Origin: Deltaproteobacteria bacterium
Lineage (GTDB): Bacteria > Desulfobacterota > Binatia > Binatales > Binataceae
Direction: 5' to 3'
Assembly: GCA_003161515.1 (NCBI GenBank)
Contig: PMOH01000515.1
Span: 1 to 13,934, forward strand
DNA: 13,934 nt
Below, piece by piece: positions 7,072 to 13,934 of this stretch. The notes under the pieces are model-generated. The model saw only the letters and a program-made list of their open reading frames with translations. It did not search any database and was not told the origin of the DNA. The stretch's first letter is position 1; each line of letters starts with the position of its first letter. Position numbers and translations under genes: made by a program.

Positions 7072-8850
7072 CTAGCCCGCGGCTTCGCGGCTCCACGCCT
7101 GGATATTGTAGAGGTAGCTGAAGAAGCCGCCGCGAGCCAGCAACTCGTCGAACGATCCGTGCTCGACGATCGCGCCGTCGCGCAGCACCAGGATTCGATC
7201 GGCGTTCTGAATCGTCGAGAGCCGGTGCGCGATGACGAGCGTCGTCCGCCCGCGCATCGCCTCGCGCACGGCTGCCAGCACCATCGATTCGGTCTCGGCG
7301 TCAAGCGCGCTGGTCGGCTCGTCCATGATCAGAATCGGCGCGTCCTTCAGCAACGCGCGCGCGATCGTCACGCGCTGTGCCTCGCCTTCGGAGAGGCTGT
7401 GACCGCCCTGCCCCATCATTTCGTCCAATCCGGCCGGCAACTTGGCGAGCACCGGCTCGAGGCGCGCCATCTTGATAGCGCTCAGGACTTTCGCGTCGTC
7501 AACCGCGGGCTTTCCGAACGCGACGTTGACCCGCATCGTGTCGCCAAGCACAAGCGGCGGCTGGAGGACCATCGCGATGTTACCGCGGACCGAACCGAGC
7601 GTGAGGTAGCGCGTGTCGTTGCCGTCAATCTTGATCGCGCCGTCCTGCGGTTCGTAAAAGCGCGCGAGCAAACTGGCCATCGTGGTTTTTCCGGAACCGC
7701 TTGGACCGACGATCGCGATCGTCTCGCCGGGCGAAGCCTTGAAGCTGACGCCCTTGAGGACGGTGCGGCCGGGTTCGTAGCCGAACACGACGTTGTCGAA
7801 TTCTATTTCGCCGCGCGCGCGCGGAAGTGTCTGTGCGCCAGCGCGATCCTTGATTTCGGGATCGATCGCCAGCAACTCGAGGCATCGGCGCAGGCCGGCT
7901 TTGGCGCCTTCGATTTGTCCGTAGGTTTGCGAGATCTGATTCACCGGCGCGTAGAGCGAGGCGAGGTAAGTGATGAAGACGATGAGGTCGCCGATGGTGA
8001 GGCGGCCGTCGAGAACGTGCTGTGCGCCGAGGTAAATCACCAGCGCGGTGCCGCACGCGATCAACACGCCAACCGCGCCGGCGTAGAGCGTTTGCAAAGT
8101 GTAGAGGCGCAGCGTCGCGTCCAGGCTCGCGCTGCTCGACTCGACGAACTCGCGGTACGACTCGCTTTCGCGCGTGAAAGCCTGCACGACGTGGATCGCG
8201 GCGAGCGCGCTCTGCGCGACGGTGTACAGACGGCTCTCCTTGACGCGCGCGCCGCCGGCAATCGCGTCGATGCGCCCGCTGATCGACATGATCAACAAAA
8301 TCAGGAGCGGGATGATCGCGAGCGCGACCAGTGTCAGCGTCGCGTCCATCCGAATCATCACCACGAACATCCCGCCAAGAAGAATCAGCGATGACAGCAC
8401 GGGAAAAAATCCGTTCATCGCGATCGTTTGAATCGAGTAGGTGTCGTAGGTGATGCGCACCATGAGGTCGCCGACTTCGCGGCGGCGATGGAACGAAAGC
8501 GAAAGACGCTGCAAGTGATCGAAAAGGCGCGCGCGCAACTCGTTGACCATGCGCTGGCCGATCGAGATGGTGACGTAATTCGTCACGACGTTGAGGACGC
8601 CCAGCAGCGCGTACAGGATGACAAGACTGATGCACGCGGCGATGAGAAGCTCGGCGCGCGGCATCGGGGAAATCCAGGAGCTGACGAGCGGCGCGCCGCG
8701 CAGCACGTTGTCGATCACGATTTTGAGCGGCCACGGCTTCAGGACTTCGGTCGCGGCGGCCAGCAGAACCCCGGCGATCGCGATCGCAAGACGGCCGAGA
8801 TGCGGGCGCATCCTGCGAATCACGTGGCCGTAGAGTTCCAGCGTGGTCAT
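7072..8850 (-). CDS. ABC exporter, MsbA/NdvA-like half-transporter
   Basis: 592 residues: an N-terminal six-helix membrane domain (~20-300) fused to an ATPase (~345-590), the layout of homodimeric exporters of lipids, glycans or drugs. Helices are visible near 21-34, 67-90, 148-166, 171-190, 256-276 and 284-302. ATPase motifs are Walker A GPSGSGKT (382-389), Q-loop Gln430, signature LSEGE (486-490, where most exporters have LSGGQ), Walker B ILIMDE (506-511), D-loop SALD (514-517) and His542. ATG 8850 overlaps the stop of the upstream GH-GT2 gene (ATGA), and GGAAGG (8860-8865) lies 9 bases upstream, so the two are translationally coupled. This context suggests it exports the product of the GH-GT2 protein, as NdvA exports beta-glucan made by NdvB. 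The substrate is not shown by sequence, and MsbA-like lipid flipping is an alternative. Confidence 0.9.
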   Translation of the reverse strand: MTTLELYGHVIRRMRPHLGRLAIAIAGVLLAAATEVLKPWPLKIVIDNVLRGAPLVSSWISPMPRAELLIAACISLVILYALLGVLNVVTNYVTISIGQRMVNELRARLFDHLQRLSLSFHRRREVGDLMVRITYDTYSIQTIAMNGFFPVLSSLILLGGMFVVMIRMDATLTLVALAIIPLLILLIMSISGRIDAIAGGARVKESRLYTVAQSALAAIHVVQAFTRESESYREFVESSSASLDATLRLYTLQTLYAGAVGVLIACGTALVIYLGAQHVLDGRLTIGDLIVFITYLASLYAPVNQISQTYGQIEGAKAGLRRCLELLAIDPEIKDRAGAQTLPRARGEIEFDNVVFGYEPGRTVLKGVSFKASPGETIAIVGPSGSGKTTMASLLARFYEPQDGAIKIDGNDTRYLTLGSVRGNIAMVLQPPLVLGDTMRVNVAFGKPAVDDAKVLSAIKMARLEPVLAKLPAGLDEMMGQGGHSLSEGEAQRVTIARALLKDAPILIMDEPTSALDAETESMVLAAVREAMRGRTTLVIAHRLSTIQNADRILVLRDGAIVEHGSFDELLARGGFFSYLYNIQAWSREAAG

Positions 8851-11303
8851 CGGGTTTCGCCTTCCGCGCGCGTCGCGATTGAGATTCCACGCGAGGTGGC
8901 TACTTCCGTGGCTGAGGCTTTGATGATCGCAGGTATGCGTCGAGCACGCGTGATCGCTAATACTCCGACTGCGAGAACGGCAAATGCGACACCGACGATT
9001 GCCGCGCCAAACGAGAAGGCTGCTGCCAACAACATGAATGTCACTGCCGCTGCGATAAGTGCATGTCGCGGTGCGGGTCGGACACGCCAGAGTAGCGCTA
9101 GGCCGGCGTCGGTGTGCAACGCGTTAATCGGCACGCGAATCATCGGCGGGACGACGATTTCGAGATCGTAAGACTGGAAGCCGTCGGTCTCGGCTATCGC
9201 GACACCGCGGTGCACGAGCGCGTCGCGGATGGCGTCGAGGATCGCCGCGGAATCGATCTTTGCAGCGCTTTCGGTCGCGACGAATTCGATCTGGCCGTGT
9301 AATTCGACGGGACCATTTTGATCTGCGCTCGCTCCGGCGGGTTCGAATTGCCATTTGACGCGCTCGCGCGCGAAGCTGCGAACGGCGGGTCCGAGCAAGT
9401 TCACGATCCAGAGATAGGTTCGCGCGATTGGGCCGGAATACTTGTACGGCAAAGGCGCTGATGCTGCGCTCGCTGCCGCAACCAATATTGAGAGCGCGAT
9501 TCCAACACTACCGAGCGCGCCCAGCAAACGACTGACGATTCCGAGAATCAGAAAAATCAGCGACAGTCCGATCCATTGAATGGTGAGCGGCAATTCGGCG
9601 TACGAGTTGCCGGCCGAGTAGACGGTCTGAAAGAGGCCGCGTCCGAATTCGCCGTAGTAAACGCGCGCGCCGCCGAGTAGCGATCCGATCCATGATGGCC
9701 CGGCGTACATTCCGTCCTGGTCTGCATTGCGGAGCGGATATTTGCGGAAAAGCAACGCTTCGCCGATGCCGTAGCCGCGTTGCTGCTTAAGATAAGCCCC
9801 GAGCGTCGCCCGGCGATCGTGAATCACGACGGCTCCAGGAGCATACGCGAGCGTTTCTGCCGCCGCTGTGAGACGCCACGAAAAATCCACGTCGTCACCG
9901 GCGCTGGTGAACATGGGATCGAAGCCACCGAGCTTCTGCAACGCGGCCTTTGTAATCGCCATGTTGCATCCGCACAGTTGCGCCAGGCGATCGTCGCCGG
10001 CACGCACCTCACGCGGCAATCCGGGCGCCATCGCCATCGCGGCGACGCGAGCAGATCGCGGATCGGGGGCGAAATTCGGGCCGGCTGCCGCGGCCGCGTC
10101 GCGGCGCTTAATCGTCTCGATCAGATGATAGAGCCAGTCGCGATCGGCGCGCGCATCGGCATCGATGAAGGCGACGATTTCGCTCTCGTTCGATGCGGCA
10201 TCGACGCCTGCGTTACGGGCCGCGGCCAAACCGCCGTGCTCGACGCGAATCGCACGGACGTTTGATTGGTTGGCGATTTCGGAGGTCGAATCGGTCGAGC
10301 CATCATCGACTACAATCGTTTCGTAGTCCGGATAATTGAGTTCGCGCAGCGACGAAAGGCATTCGCCGAGCGTCGAGGCTGCGTTGTAGGCAGCGACCAC
10401 CACGGTCGCTTTGGGAGCGGCCGCGAGTTGCGGTGGCAGTTCTTCGCTGAAGACTTTGCCGACCGCATCGAAGGCAATCTTCGGCGAGCGATCGCGTCGC
10501 GTCAGTCCGAATGCCCAGTCGGTAATCTCGGCGCCGCCAGTGTGCCATTCGTCGGTGAACGCGAACACGATGAAGCCGGACAGTCCGAGCTCGAACGCCG
10601 CGCGACACTGCCATGAAAGCAGTTGCGCCTGATGCTCTTCGCCCTCGCGAATCGTATCCATGCCGGTTTCGCTGAGCACCAGCGGCAGCTCTCCGGCTTG
10701 TCCCATCAGATGCGTCAGGTAGCGGCGGAAATCTTCCTCGCGATGCAGATAAACGTTGAACGAAATGAAATCGAGAAAGCTCAGATCGAGATATTCAGCC
10801 GACGGGTAATTCGAATAGGTGAAGAGCGCTTCGGGATCGATCTGCTTGCCGAGATCGCGGAGCTCGGCGAGAAAGCGGCTGACGGCGCGCGGCCCGTGCC
10901 AGCGCACGATGTCCGAGCGAATTTCGTTGCCGATGCTGTAGGCCGCAATCGTCTCGCCGAACTGGCGGGTATCGAGAACGGTCTTGCGGATCGCGTCGCG
11001 GATTTCGCGCATCATGTCGGCTGAATCGAGGAAGGCCATGTGGAACGGCCACGGGATACCGAGCATCATACGCAGGCCGGCCTTCTGCGCCTCCTCGACC
11101 ATCCACGGCGGCGGCGGAACGTAGAGGCGAATGAGGTTGGCGCCGAGTTTTTTCATCAACGCGAAGTCGGCGGCGGCGCGCTCGGGCTCGGGATATCTTT
11201 CGCCGCGCGAATTCGGAGCAAACGGGCCGTACGAAACGCCGCGAAGGTAGAACTTTTGCGCGCCATCGAGAAGATATTTTCCGCGCGATACCAGCCGAGC
11301 CAT
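8847..11303 (-). CDS. Glycoside hydrolase-GT2 glycosyltransferase fusion, membrane-bound
   Basis: 818 residues from ATG 11303. Domain 1 (~8-285) is a clan GH-A-like TIM barrel: YLRGVSYGPFAPN (19-31), LGANLIRLYVPPP (53-65), the acid/base Glu127 in SIGNEI (123-128) and the nucleophile Glu212 in LSETGMD (210-216). It resembles the GH2/GH5 type. Domain 2 (~297-525) is a GT2 fold: VVVAAYNAASTL (301-312), VVDDGSTDST (331-340), DADA (381-384, metal and nucleotide sugar), AGDDVDFSWRL (468-478, catalytic base) and QQRGYG (507-512, acceptor-site Q-x-x-R-W-like). Membrane helices lie near 574-615; a ~130-residue unrecognised soluble stretch (616-745) and two more helices (748-785) follow. It probably elongates a glycan on UDP- or GDP-sugar at the inner membrane and trims or transfers it. 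There is no signal peptide ahead of the hydrolase, so its side of the membrane is unclear. It overlaps the exporter by ATGA. The start is uncertain: no Shine-Dalgarno sequence is seen, and an ATG 22 codons upstream (11369) is possible. Confidence 0.85.
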   Translation of the reverse strand: MARLVSRGKYLLDGAQKFYLRGVSYGPFAPNSRGERYPEPERAAADFALMKKLGANLIRLYVPPPPWMVEEAQKAGLRMMLGIPWPFHMAFLDSADMMREIRDAIRKTVLDTRQFGETIAAYSIGNEIRSDIVRWHGPRAVSRFLAELRDLGKQIDPEALFTYSNYPSAEYLDLSFLDFISFNVYLHREEDFRRYLTHLMGQAGELPLVLSETGMDTIREGEEHQAQLLSWQCRAAFELGLSGFIVFAFTDEWHTGGAEITDWAFGLTRRDRSPKIAFDAVGKVFSEELPPQLAAAPKATVVVAAYNAASTLGECLSSLRELNYPDYETIVVDDGSTDSTSEIANQSNVRAIRVEHGGLAAARNAGVDAASNESEIVAFIDADARADRDWLYHLIETIKRRDAAAAAGPNFAPDPRSARVAAMAMAPGLPREVRAGDDRLAQLCGCNMAITKAALQKLGGFDPMFTSAGDDVDFSWRLTAAAETLAYAPGAVVIHDRRATLGAYLKQQRGYGIGEALLFRKYPLRNADQDGMYAGPSWIGSLLGGARVYYGEFGRGLFQTVYSAGNSYAELPLTIQWIGLSLIFLILGIVSRLLGALGSVGIALSILVAAASAASAPLPYKYSGPIARTYLWIVNLLGPAVRSFARERVKWQFEPAGASADQNGPVELHGQIEFVATESAAKIDSAAILDAIRDALVHRGVAIAETDGFQSYDLEIVVPPMIRVPINALHTDAGLALLWRVRPAPRHALIAAAVTFMLLAAAFSFGAAIVGVAFAVLAVGVLAITRARRIPAIIKASATEVATSRGISIATRAEGETR

Positions 11304-11435
11304 GAACGATGAGCTAATCGTAAAGTGGATGAGCGCGCAACGCGCGTCCGGCCGCACACTTGACATCGCGCAAGGCGTGCCCTGACAATCCATCTGTGAA
11401 GGGTAAATTGGCGGTGGCGCAATCCTGTAGCTGAC
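11304..11435. other. Divergent promoter region, GH-GT2 operon / yihY-like gene
   Basis: 132 bases between two divergently read genes. It holds the candidate + strand promoter at 11360-11389, a GCGCG-CAA-CGCGC hairpin (11333-11345) and a small ACGAT/ATCGT inverted repeat (11306-11310 with 11317-11321) just upstream of the GH-GT2 start. For the - strand a TTGTCA (11388-11383) with TGTCAA 17 bases on is a weak promoter candidate. Neither start has a recognisable ribosome binding site. Confidence 0.4.
11360..11389 (+). promoter_or_regulatory. Candidate sigma-70-like promoter of the yihY-like gene
   Basis: TTGACA (11360-11365) is a perfect -35. GACAAT (11384-11389) is a 4/6 -10 at an 18-base spacing. 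Transcription would start near 11396, leaving a ~40-base leader before GTG 11436. Confidence 0.4.
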
Positions 11436-12737
11436 GTGGCGCAACACGCTCCCAGCTGGCTCGAGAGCAAGACGCTCGACCTTGAAAACCGGGTGTCGCG
11501 GCACACAACCGCGCTGCGCGTCTGGCGCATCCTGAATCACGCGGTCGAAGCTTTCATCAACAACAACGATCTGCTGCGCGCGTCGGCGCTGACGTTTACG
11601 GTCGCGCTTTCGATCGTGCCGATGCTGGCACTCGCGTTTTCCGCAGTTAAGGGATTCGGCGGGGCTGAACGACTGCAGCCGTTGGTAGAGCAATACCTGG
11701 GACTCGGCGCATCGGGTTCGCAGCTGATGGGCTACGTCGAGAACGTAAATGCGGCGGCGCTGGGTTCGGCGGGAGGCGCGTTTTTGCTCATCACGGTGAT
11801 TTCGACGATGGGCACGGTCGAGCAGGCACTCAACACGATTTTCAACGTCCCGCAGAGCCGCAGTTATTTTCGCAAATTTTCCGACTACCTGAGCGTGCTG
11901 TTTACTCTGCCGTTCCTGATCGTAGCGGCGCTCGGCGTCACCGCGGTTTTCTCGGTGCGGACTTCCGCATTTCCGTTCATCACGGATCTGCTTCCGTATT
12001 TTTTCGTGTGGGGTGGATTCCTTTTCCTGTTCGTCTTTTTTCCCTACACCAAGGTCAGGTACGGTCCCGCGTTGATCGGGTCATTCGTGACAGCGGTGCT
12101 TTTTCAGCTCGCGCAGTGGGGATATGTGCGCTTCCAGGTAGGAGTCGCCAACTATCGGGCGATCTATGGAGCGATGGCGACGCTGCCGATTTTCCTGGTC
12201 TGGATCTACGTCGCGTGGTCGGTGATTCTGTTCGGTGCCGAACTGACAGCCTCGATCCAGCGCGGCGACATCCCGCCGATGCTGGGTCCGATGTCCCCCG
12301 ATTTTCTGTATTCCGCGACGATGCACATCCTGATTCGCTTGGCGGATCGCGCCTATCGCGGCGGTGACGACATCACTCCGTGGACCCTTTCGCACGAGCT
12401 TTGTGTTCCGGAGGCTACTCTTGCGCCGATTCTCGACGGGCTAAAAGCCGGCGGATTTGTGATTGAAGCCGACGCGAGTAAGGGTGCACTGAACCAGGGA
12501 TTATTCCTGGCGCGCCAGTCATCGACGATCGTCCTGGCCGACGCGATCAAATCCCTCGATTTCGACAAAGGCGCCAGTGACGGCGATCCGCGCGTCAACC
12601 TCGTACTGGAGAAGATGGGCGCGGTGCGCAACGGCTTTCTCAAAACGATTACGCTCGAAGACATCCGTTCGCCGGAAGCGAAGGCTGTCGATCAGGAGAC
12701 GGCGGCGACCGAGAACAAAGCCAACTCGCAAACTTGA
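11436..12737 (+). CDS. YihY/BrkB-family inner-membrane protein with C-terminal winged-helix-like domain
   Basis: 433 residues. The membrane core (~35-280) has about six helices (near 50-72, 108-128, 155-175, 185-203, 211-228 and 248-270). The family signature is in LRASALTFTVALSIVPMLAL (47-66) and in YGAMATLPIFLVWIYVAWS (244-262) followed by FGAEL (266-270). The family was once called RNase BN, but the nuclease claim was withdrawn; its role in the envelope is not established. Residues ~290-365 look like a winged-helix module (helices, DITPWTLSHELCVPEATLAPILDGL, then a GGFV wing), found in many longer members. The end (~412-433) is polar and low complexity. GTG 11436 is used as start with no clear ribosome binding site, so a few codons either way are possible. 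The gene is 3 bases from the following hydrolase, so probably an operon, and divergent from the glycan operon. Confidence 0.88.
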   Translation: MAQHAPSWLESKTLDLENRVSRHTTALRVWRILNHAVEAFINNNDLLRASALTFTVALSIVPMLALAFSAVKGFGGAERLQPLVEQYLGLGASGSQLMGYVENVNAAALGSAGGAFLLITVISTMGTVEQALNTIFNVPQSRSYFRKFSDYLSVLFTLPFLIVAALGVTAVFSVRTSAFPFITDLLPYFFVWGGFLFLFVFFPYTKVRYGPALIGSFVTAVLFQLAQWGYVRFQVGVANYRAIYGAMATLPIFLVWIYVAWSVILFGAELTASIQRGDIPPMLGPMSPDFLYSATMHILIRLADRAYRGGDDITPWTLSHELCVPEATLAPILDGLKAGGFVIEADASKGALNQGLFLARQSSTIVLADAIKSLDFDKGASDGDPRVNLVLEKMGAVRNGFLKTITLEDIRSPEAKAVDQETAATENKANSQT

Positions 12738-12740
12738 GAT

Positions 12741-13589
12741 ATGGAAAAAATCGAACCTCGCAGCAGCTTCGTGAACGTCAACGGCGTCCGCCTGCATACG
12801 CTGGACTGGGGCGGTGACGGCGCGCCGATCGTGGTCTTGCACGCGACTGGATTTCTCGGGCGCCTCTCTCGGCCGCTTGCAGAGCGGTTGCGCGCGATCG
12901 GTCACGTTTACACCTACGACCAACGCGGTCATGGCGACAGTTCGGCAGCGACTGACGGCGAATACACTTGGGATGCGACGATGCGCGATCTCGAACGATT
13001 TATAACTGCGATGGGTTGGTCGGGCATCAGGGCAGTCGGTCATTCCGCGGGTGCGACGGCGATCGGATCGCTCGCGAGCGAGCGGCCGGATTTGATCTCG
13101 CGGGCGGTGCTGCTCGAGCCGGTGATTTTCGAATCGCCGGACGCGCCGGAACTTGGGTGGCGCAATCCGTTCATCGAGCGAACGCTGAAGCGCAGGCGAA
13201 TCTTCGATAGCGTCGAGGCGATGTACTCTAACTTCGAGAACAAGCCGCCCTACAACACGTGGCGCCGGCACATTCTGCGCGACTATTGCGAGTTCGGTAC
13301 GCGTCCGACGGCTGACGGCAAGCGCGAACTGAAGTGCGCGCCAACGGTCGAAGCGAAATTCTACGAGACCGCACGCGACTTCGACGGCCTCGCGCGGATT
13401 CTCCGTTGCACATCGCCGCTGTTAGTACTCTTCGGCGCGCGCGGCGATTCGCTCGGTGCGTCGTTGTCGGGAAAGGTTGCGCGGCAGATCAAGAACGGCC
13501 GGGTGATCGATGTGGAGGACACGGGGCATTTTCTGCCGATGGAGAACCCGGAATACGCGGCGGATCAGGCAATCGAATTCTTGAAGTAA
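12741..13589 (+). CDS. Alpha/beta hydrolase with Ser nucleophile
   Basis: 282 residues, beginning 3 bases after the YihY-like stop. Features: VVLHATGFLGRL (31-42, oxyanion hole region), YDQRGHGDSS (59-68), nucleophile elbow VGHSAGA (99-105) with Ser102, the likely acid Asp236 in FGARGDSLGA, and His263 in DTGHFLPMENP. The fold and length fit cytoplasmic serine esterases, lipases or C-C bond hydrolases of the AB hydrolase 1 family. The substrate cannot be read from sequence. The cap (~130-215) is basic and aromatic (RNPFIERTLKRRRIF, YNTWRRHILRDY). It differs from the hydrolase at 2842-3696, which has an Asp nucleophile, so the two are not simple duplicates. Coupling to a membrane protein of unknown function is all the context offers. 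Confidence 0.85.
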   Translation: MEKIEPRSSFVNVNGVRLHTLDWGGDGAPIVVLHATGFLGRLSRPLAERLRAIGHVYTYDQRGHGDSSAATDGEYTWDATMRDLERFITAMGWSGIRAVGHSAGATAIGSLASERPDLISRAVLLEPVIFESPDAPELGWRNPFIERTLKRRRIFDSVEAMYSNFENKPPYNTWRRHILRDYCEFGTRPTADGKRELKCAPTVEAKFYETARDFDGLARILRCTSPLLVLFGARGDSLGASLSGKVARQIKNGRVIDVEDTGHFLPMENPEYAADQAIEFLK

Positions 13590-13604
13590 GAGAGCGGAAG
13601 GGAA

Positions 13605-13934
13605 CTAGGAATTTGGACCCTCACCCGCGCCGGAGGCGCGGCCTCTCCCTGATAGGGAGAGGCTATTGGGCGAACTTAGTAATGAGTGAGCTTCGGAAGT
13701 GTATATTCGGGGGCGATCATAGAGTATCAGCGGCGGCTCAATGGCTACTTCGATTCCGCCGTCGACGCTGGCTTCGACCAACATCACCGATGCGGGCATC
13801 GCGATTTGCGGATGAACAAAGCGGATACGCTTGGGCTCGAGTTGCTTCGAGCGCATCGCGGAGATCAATTCGGCGCTTCTGCGTGCGGTGAATACGAATG
13901 CGACGCGGCCGCGAGTGCGCGCGTAGCGGCGCGC
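13605..13934 (-). CDS. TrmN6-like tRNA adenine-N6 methyltransferase, C-terminal part (5' end outside window)
   Basis: 109 residues in a frame open to the window edge. RRYARTRGRVAFVFTARRSAEL, then ISAMRSKQLEPKRIRFVHP, MLVEASVDGG and IEPPLILYD match the C-terminal half of the tRNA1(Val) adenine(37)-N6-methyltransferase (YfiC/TrmN6) family. Typical members have an R-x-x-E-L...LEPKR-x-R-x-VHP run, then VLVEA-x-x-GG and a PPL-x-x-YD...YT-E end. The SAM-binding and NPPY motifs would lie off the right edge. The expected end is near IYTSEAHSLL. The remaining ~20 residues and the TAG at 13607-13605 are encoded by the palindromic repeat and the bases beyond it, so the natural C-terminus has probably been replaced. 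Specificity is inferred from family resemblance only. Confidence 0.75.
   Translation of the reverse strand, partial: ARRYARTRGRVAFVFTARRSAELISAMRSKQLEPKRIRFVHPQIAMPASVMLVEASVDGGIEVAIEPPLILYDRPRIYTSEAHSLLSSPNSLSLSGRGRASGAGEGPNS
13618..13670. repeat. Palindromic extragenic-type repeat overlapping a gene end
   Basis: CCCTCACCC is followed by two adjacent hairpins: CGCGCC/GGCGCG (13626-13631 with 13635-13640, loop GGA) and GCCTCTCCCT/AGGGAGAGGC (13641-13650 with 13654-13663, loop GAT). The CCCTCACCC...CTCTCCC/GGGAGAG pattern is a familiar dispersed repeat in many GC-rich bacterial genomes. It lies in the tail of the TrmN6-like frame, downstream of the + strand hydrolase. With two strong stems between convergent genes it could also stop transcription, though no T-run follows. 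Confidence 0.7.

Noticed and set aside
7062..7304. coaE start at 7304
   Set aside because: The extension reads out of frame through the ABC gene's 3' end. The P-loop begins right after ATG 7061, and length then matches the family.
7159..8394. Long + strand open frame (411 codons) opposite the ABC exporter
   Set aside because: It is antisense to a well-supported gene. Its translation is rich in Arg, Ala, Asp and His without any domain, as expected from a GC-rich antisense frame.
7625..8890. Second - strand frame (421 codons) inside the exporter gene
   Set aside because: Arg-rich out-of-frame shadow of the exporter with no motif; the exporter frame has all ATPase motifs.
11304..11693. N-terminal extension of the GH-GT2 frame by 130 codons
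   Set aside because: The added residues run antisense through the 5' end of the yihY-like gene and its promoter, look random, and precede the natural start of the hydrolase barrel.
13641..13663. CRISPR repeat or tRNA-like structure
   Set aside because: Only one copy with simple adjacent hairpins, no spacer array, and no tRNA arms or anticodon.

Overview
This GC-rich window (roughly 60% by eye) reads as chromosomal DNA of a Gram-negative bacterium. It carries lnt, needed to triacylate outer-membrane lipoproteins, plus a Nu-class glutathione transferase and housekeeping genes (prfB, panE, coaE). Coding density is high and no gap exceeds about 140 bases. Nothing in it marks a phage, plasmid or insertion sequence. 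An uncultured proteobacterial or Binatota/Desulfobacterota-like soil lineage would fit, but that is a guess from composition and gene style only.

Left block, + strand: the 3' part of lnt (1-1563), then prfB (1628-2756). prfB is an intact release factor 2 gene whose reading frame is broken by the classic autoregulatory +1 frameshift site (CTT TGA C at 1694-1700, with an SD-like GGGAGG three bases upstream). A plain ORF call would start it at GTG 1785 and lose the N-terminus. A palindrome-rich element (2758-2824) separates prfB from a convergent alpha/beta hydrolase with an Asp nucleophile (2842-3696, -). That hydrolase is divergent from a YfcG/YghU-like glutathione transferase (3885-4613, +).

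Middle block: panE (4697-5620, -) is divergent from a CobS-family membrane protein (5683-6459, +). The CobS-like protein keeps the family fold signature but has lost most of the conserved acidic and histidine motif residues. It ends in a 4-base tail-to-tail overlap with coaE.

Operon on the - strand (11303 down to 6456): a fused glycoside hydrolase-GT2 glycosyltransferase membrane protein, an MsbA-type ABC exporter overlapping it by ATGA, then coaE after 10 bases. The fusion enzyme plus exporter looks like a compact system for making, remodelling and exporting a glycan, comparable in logic to NdvB/NdvA beta-glucan systems. It is the most interesting content of the window.

Right block: a divergent YihY/BrkB-family membrane protein with a C-terminal winged-helix-like domain (11436-12737, +), followed after 3 bases by a serine alpha/beta hydrolase (12741-13589, +). 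At the right edge is the C-terminal part of a TrmN6-like methyltransferase (13605-13934, -). Its last residues and stop are supplied by a palindromic dispersed-type repeat (13618-13670).
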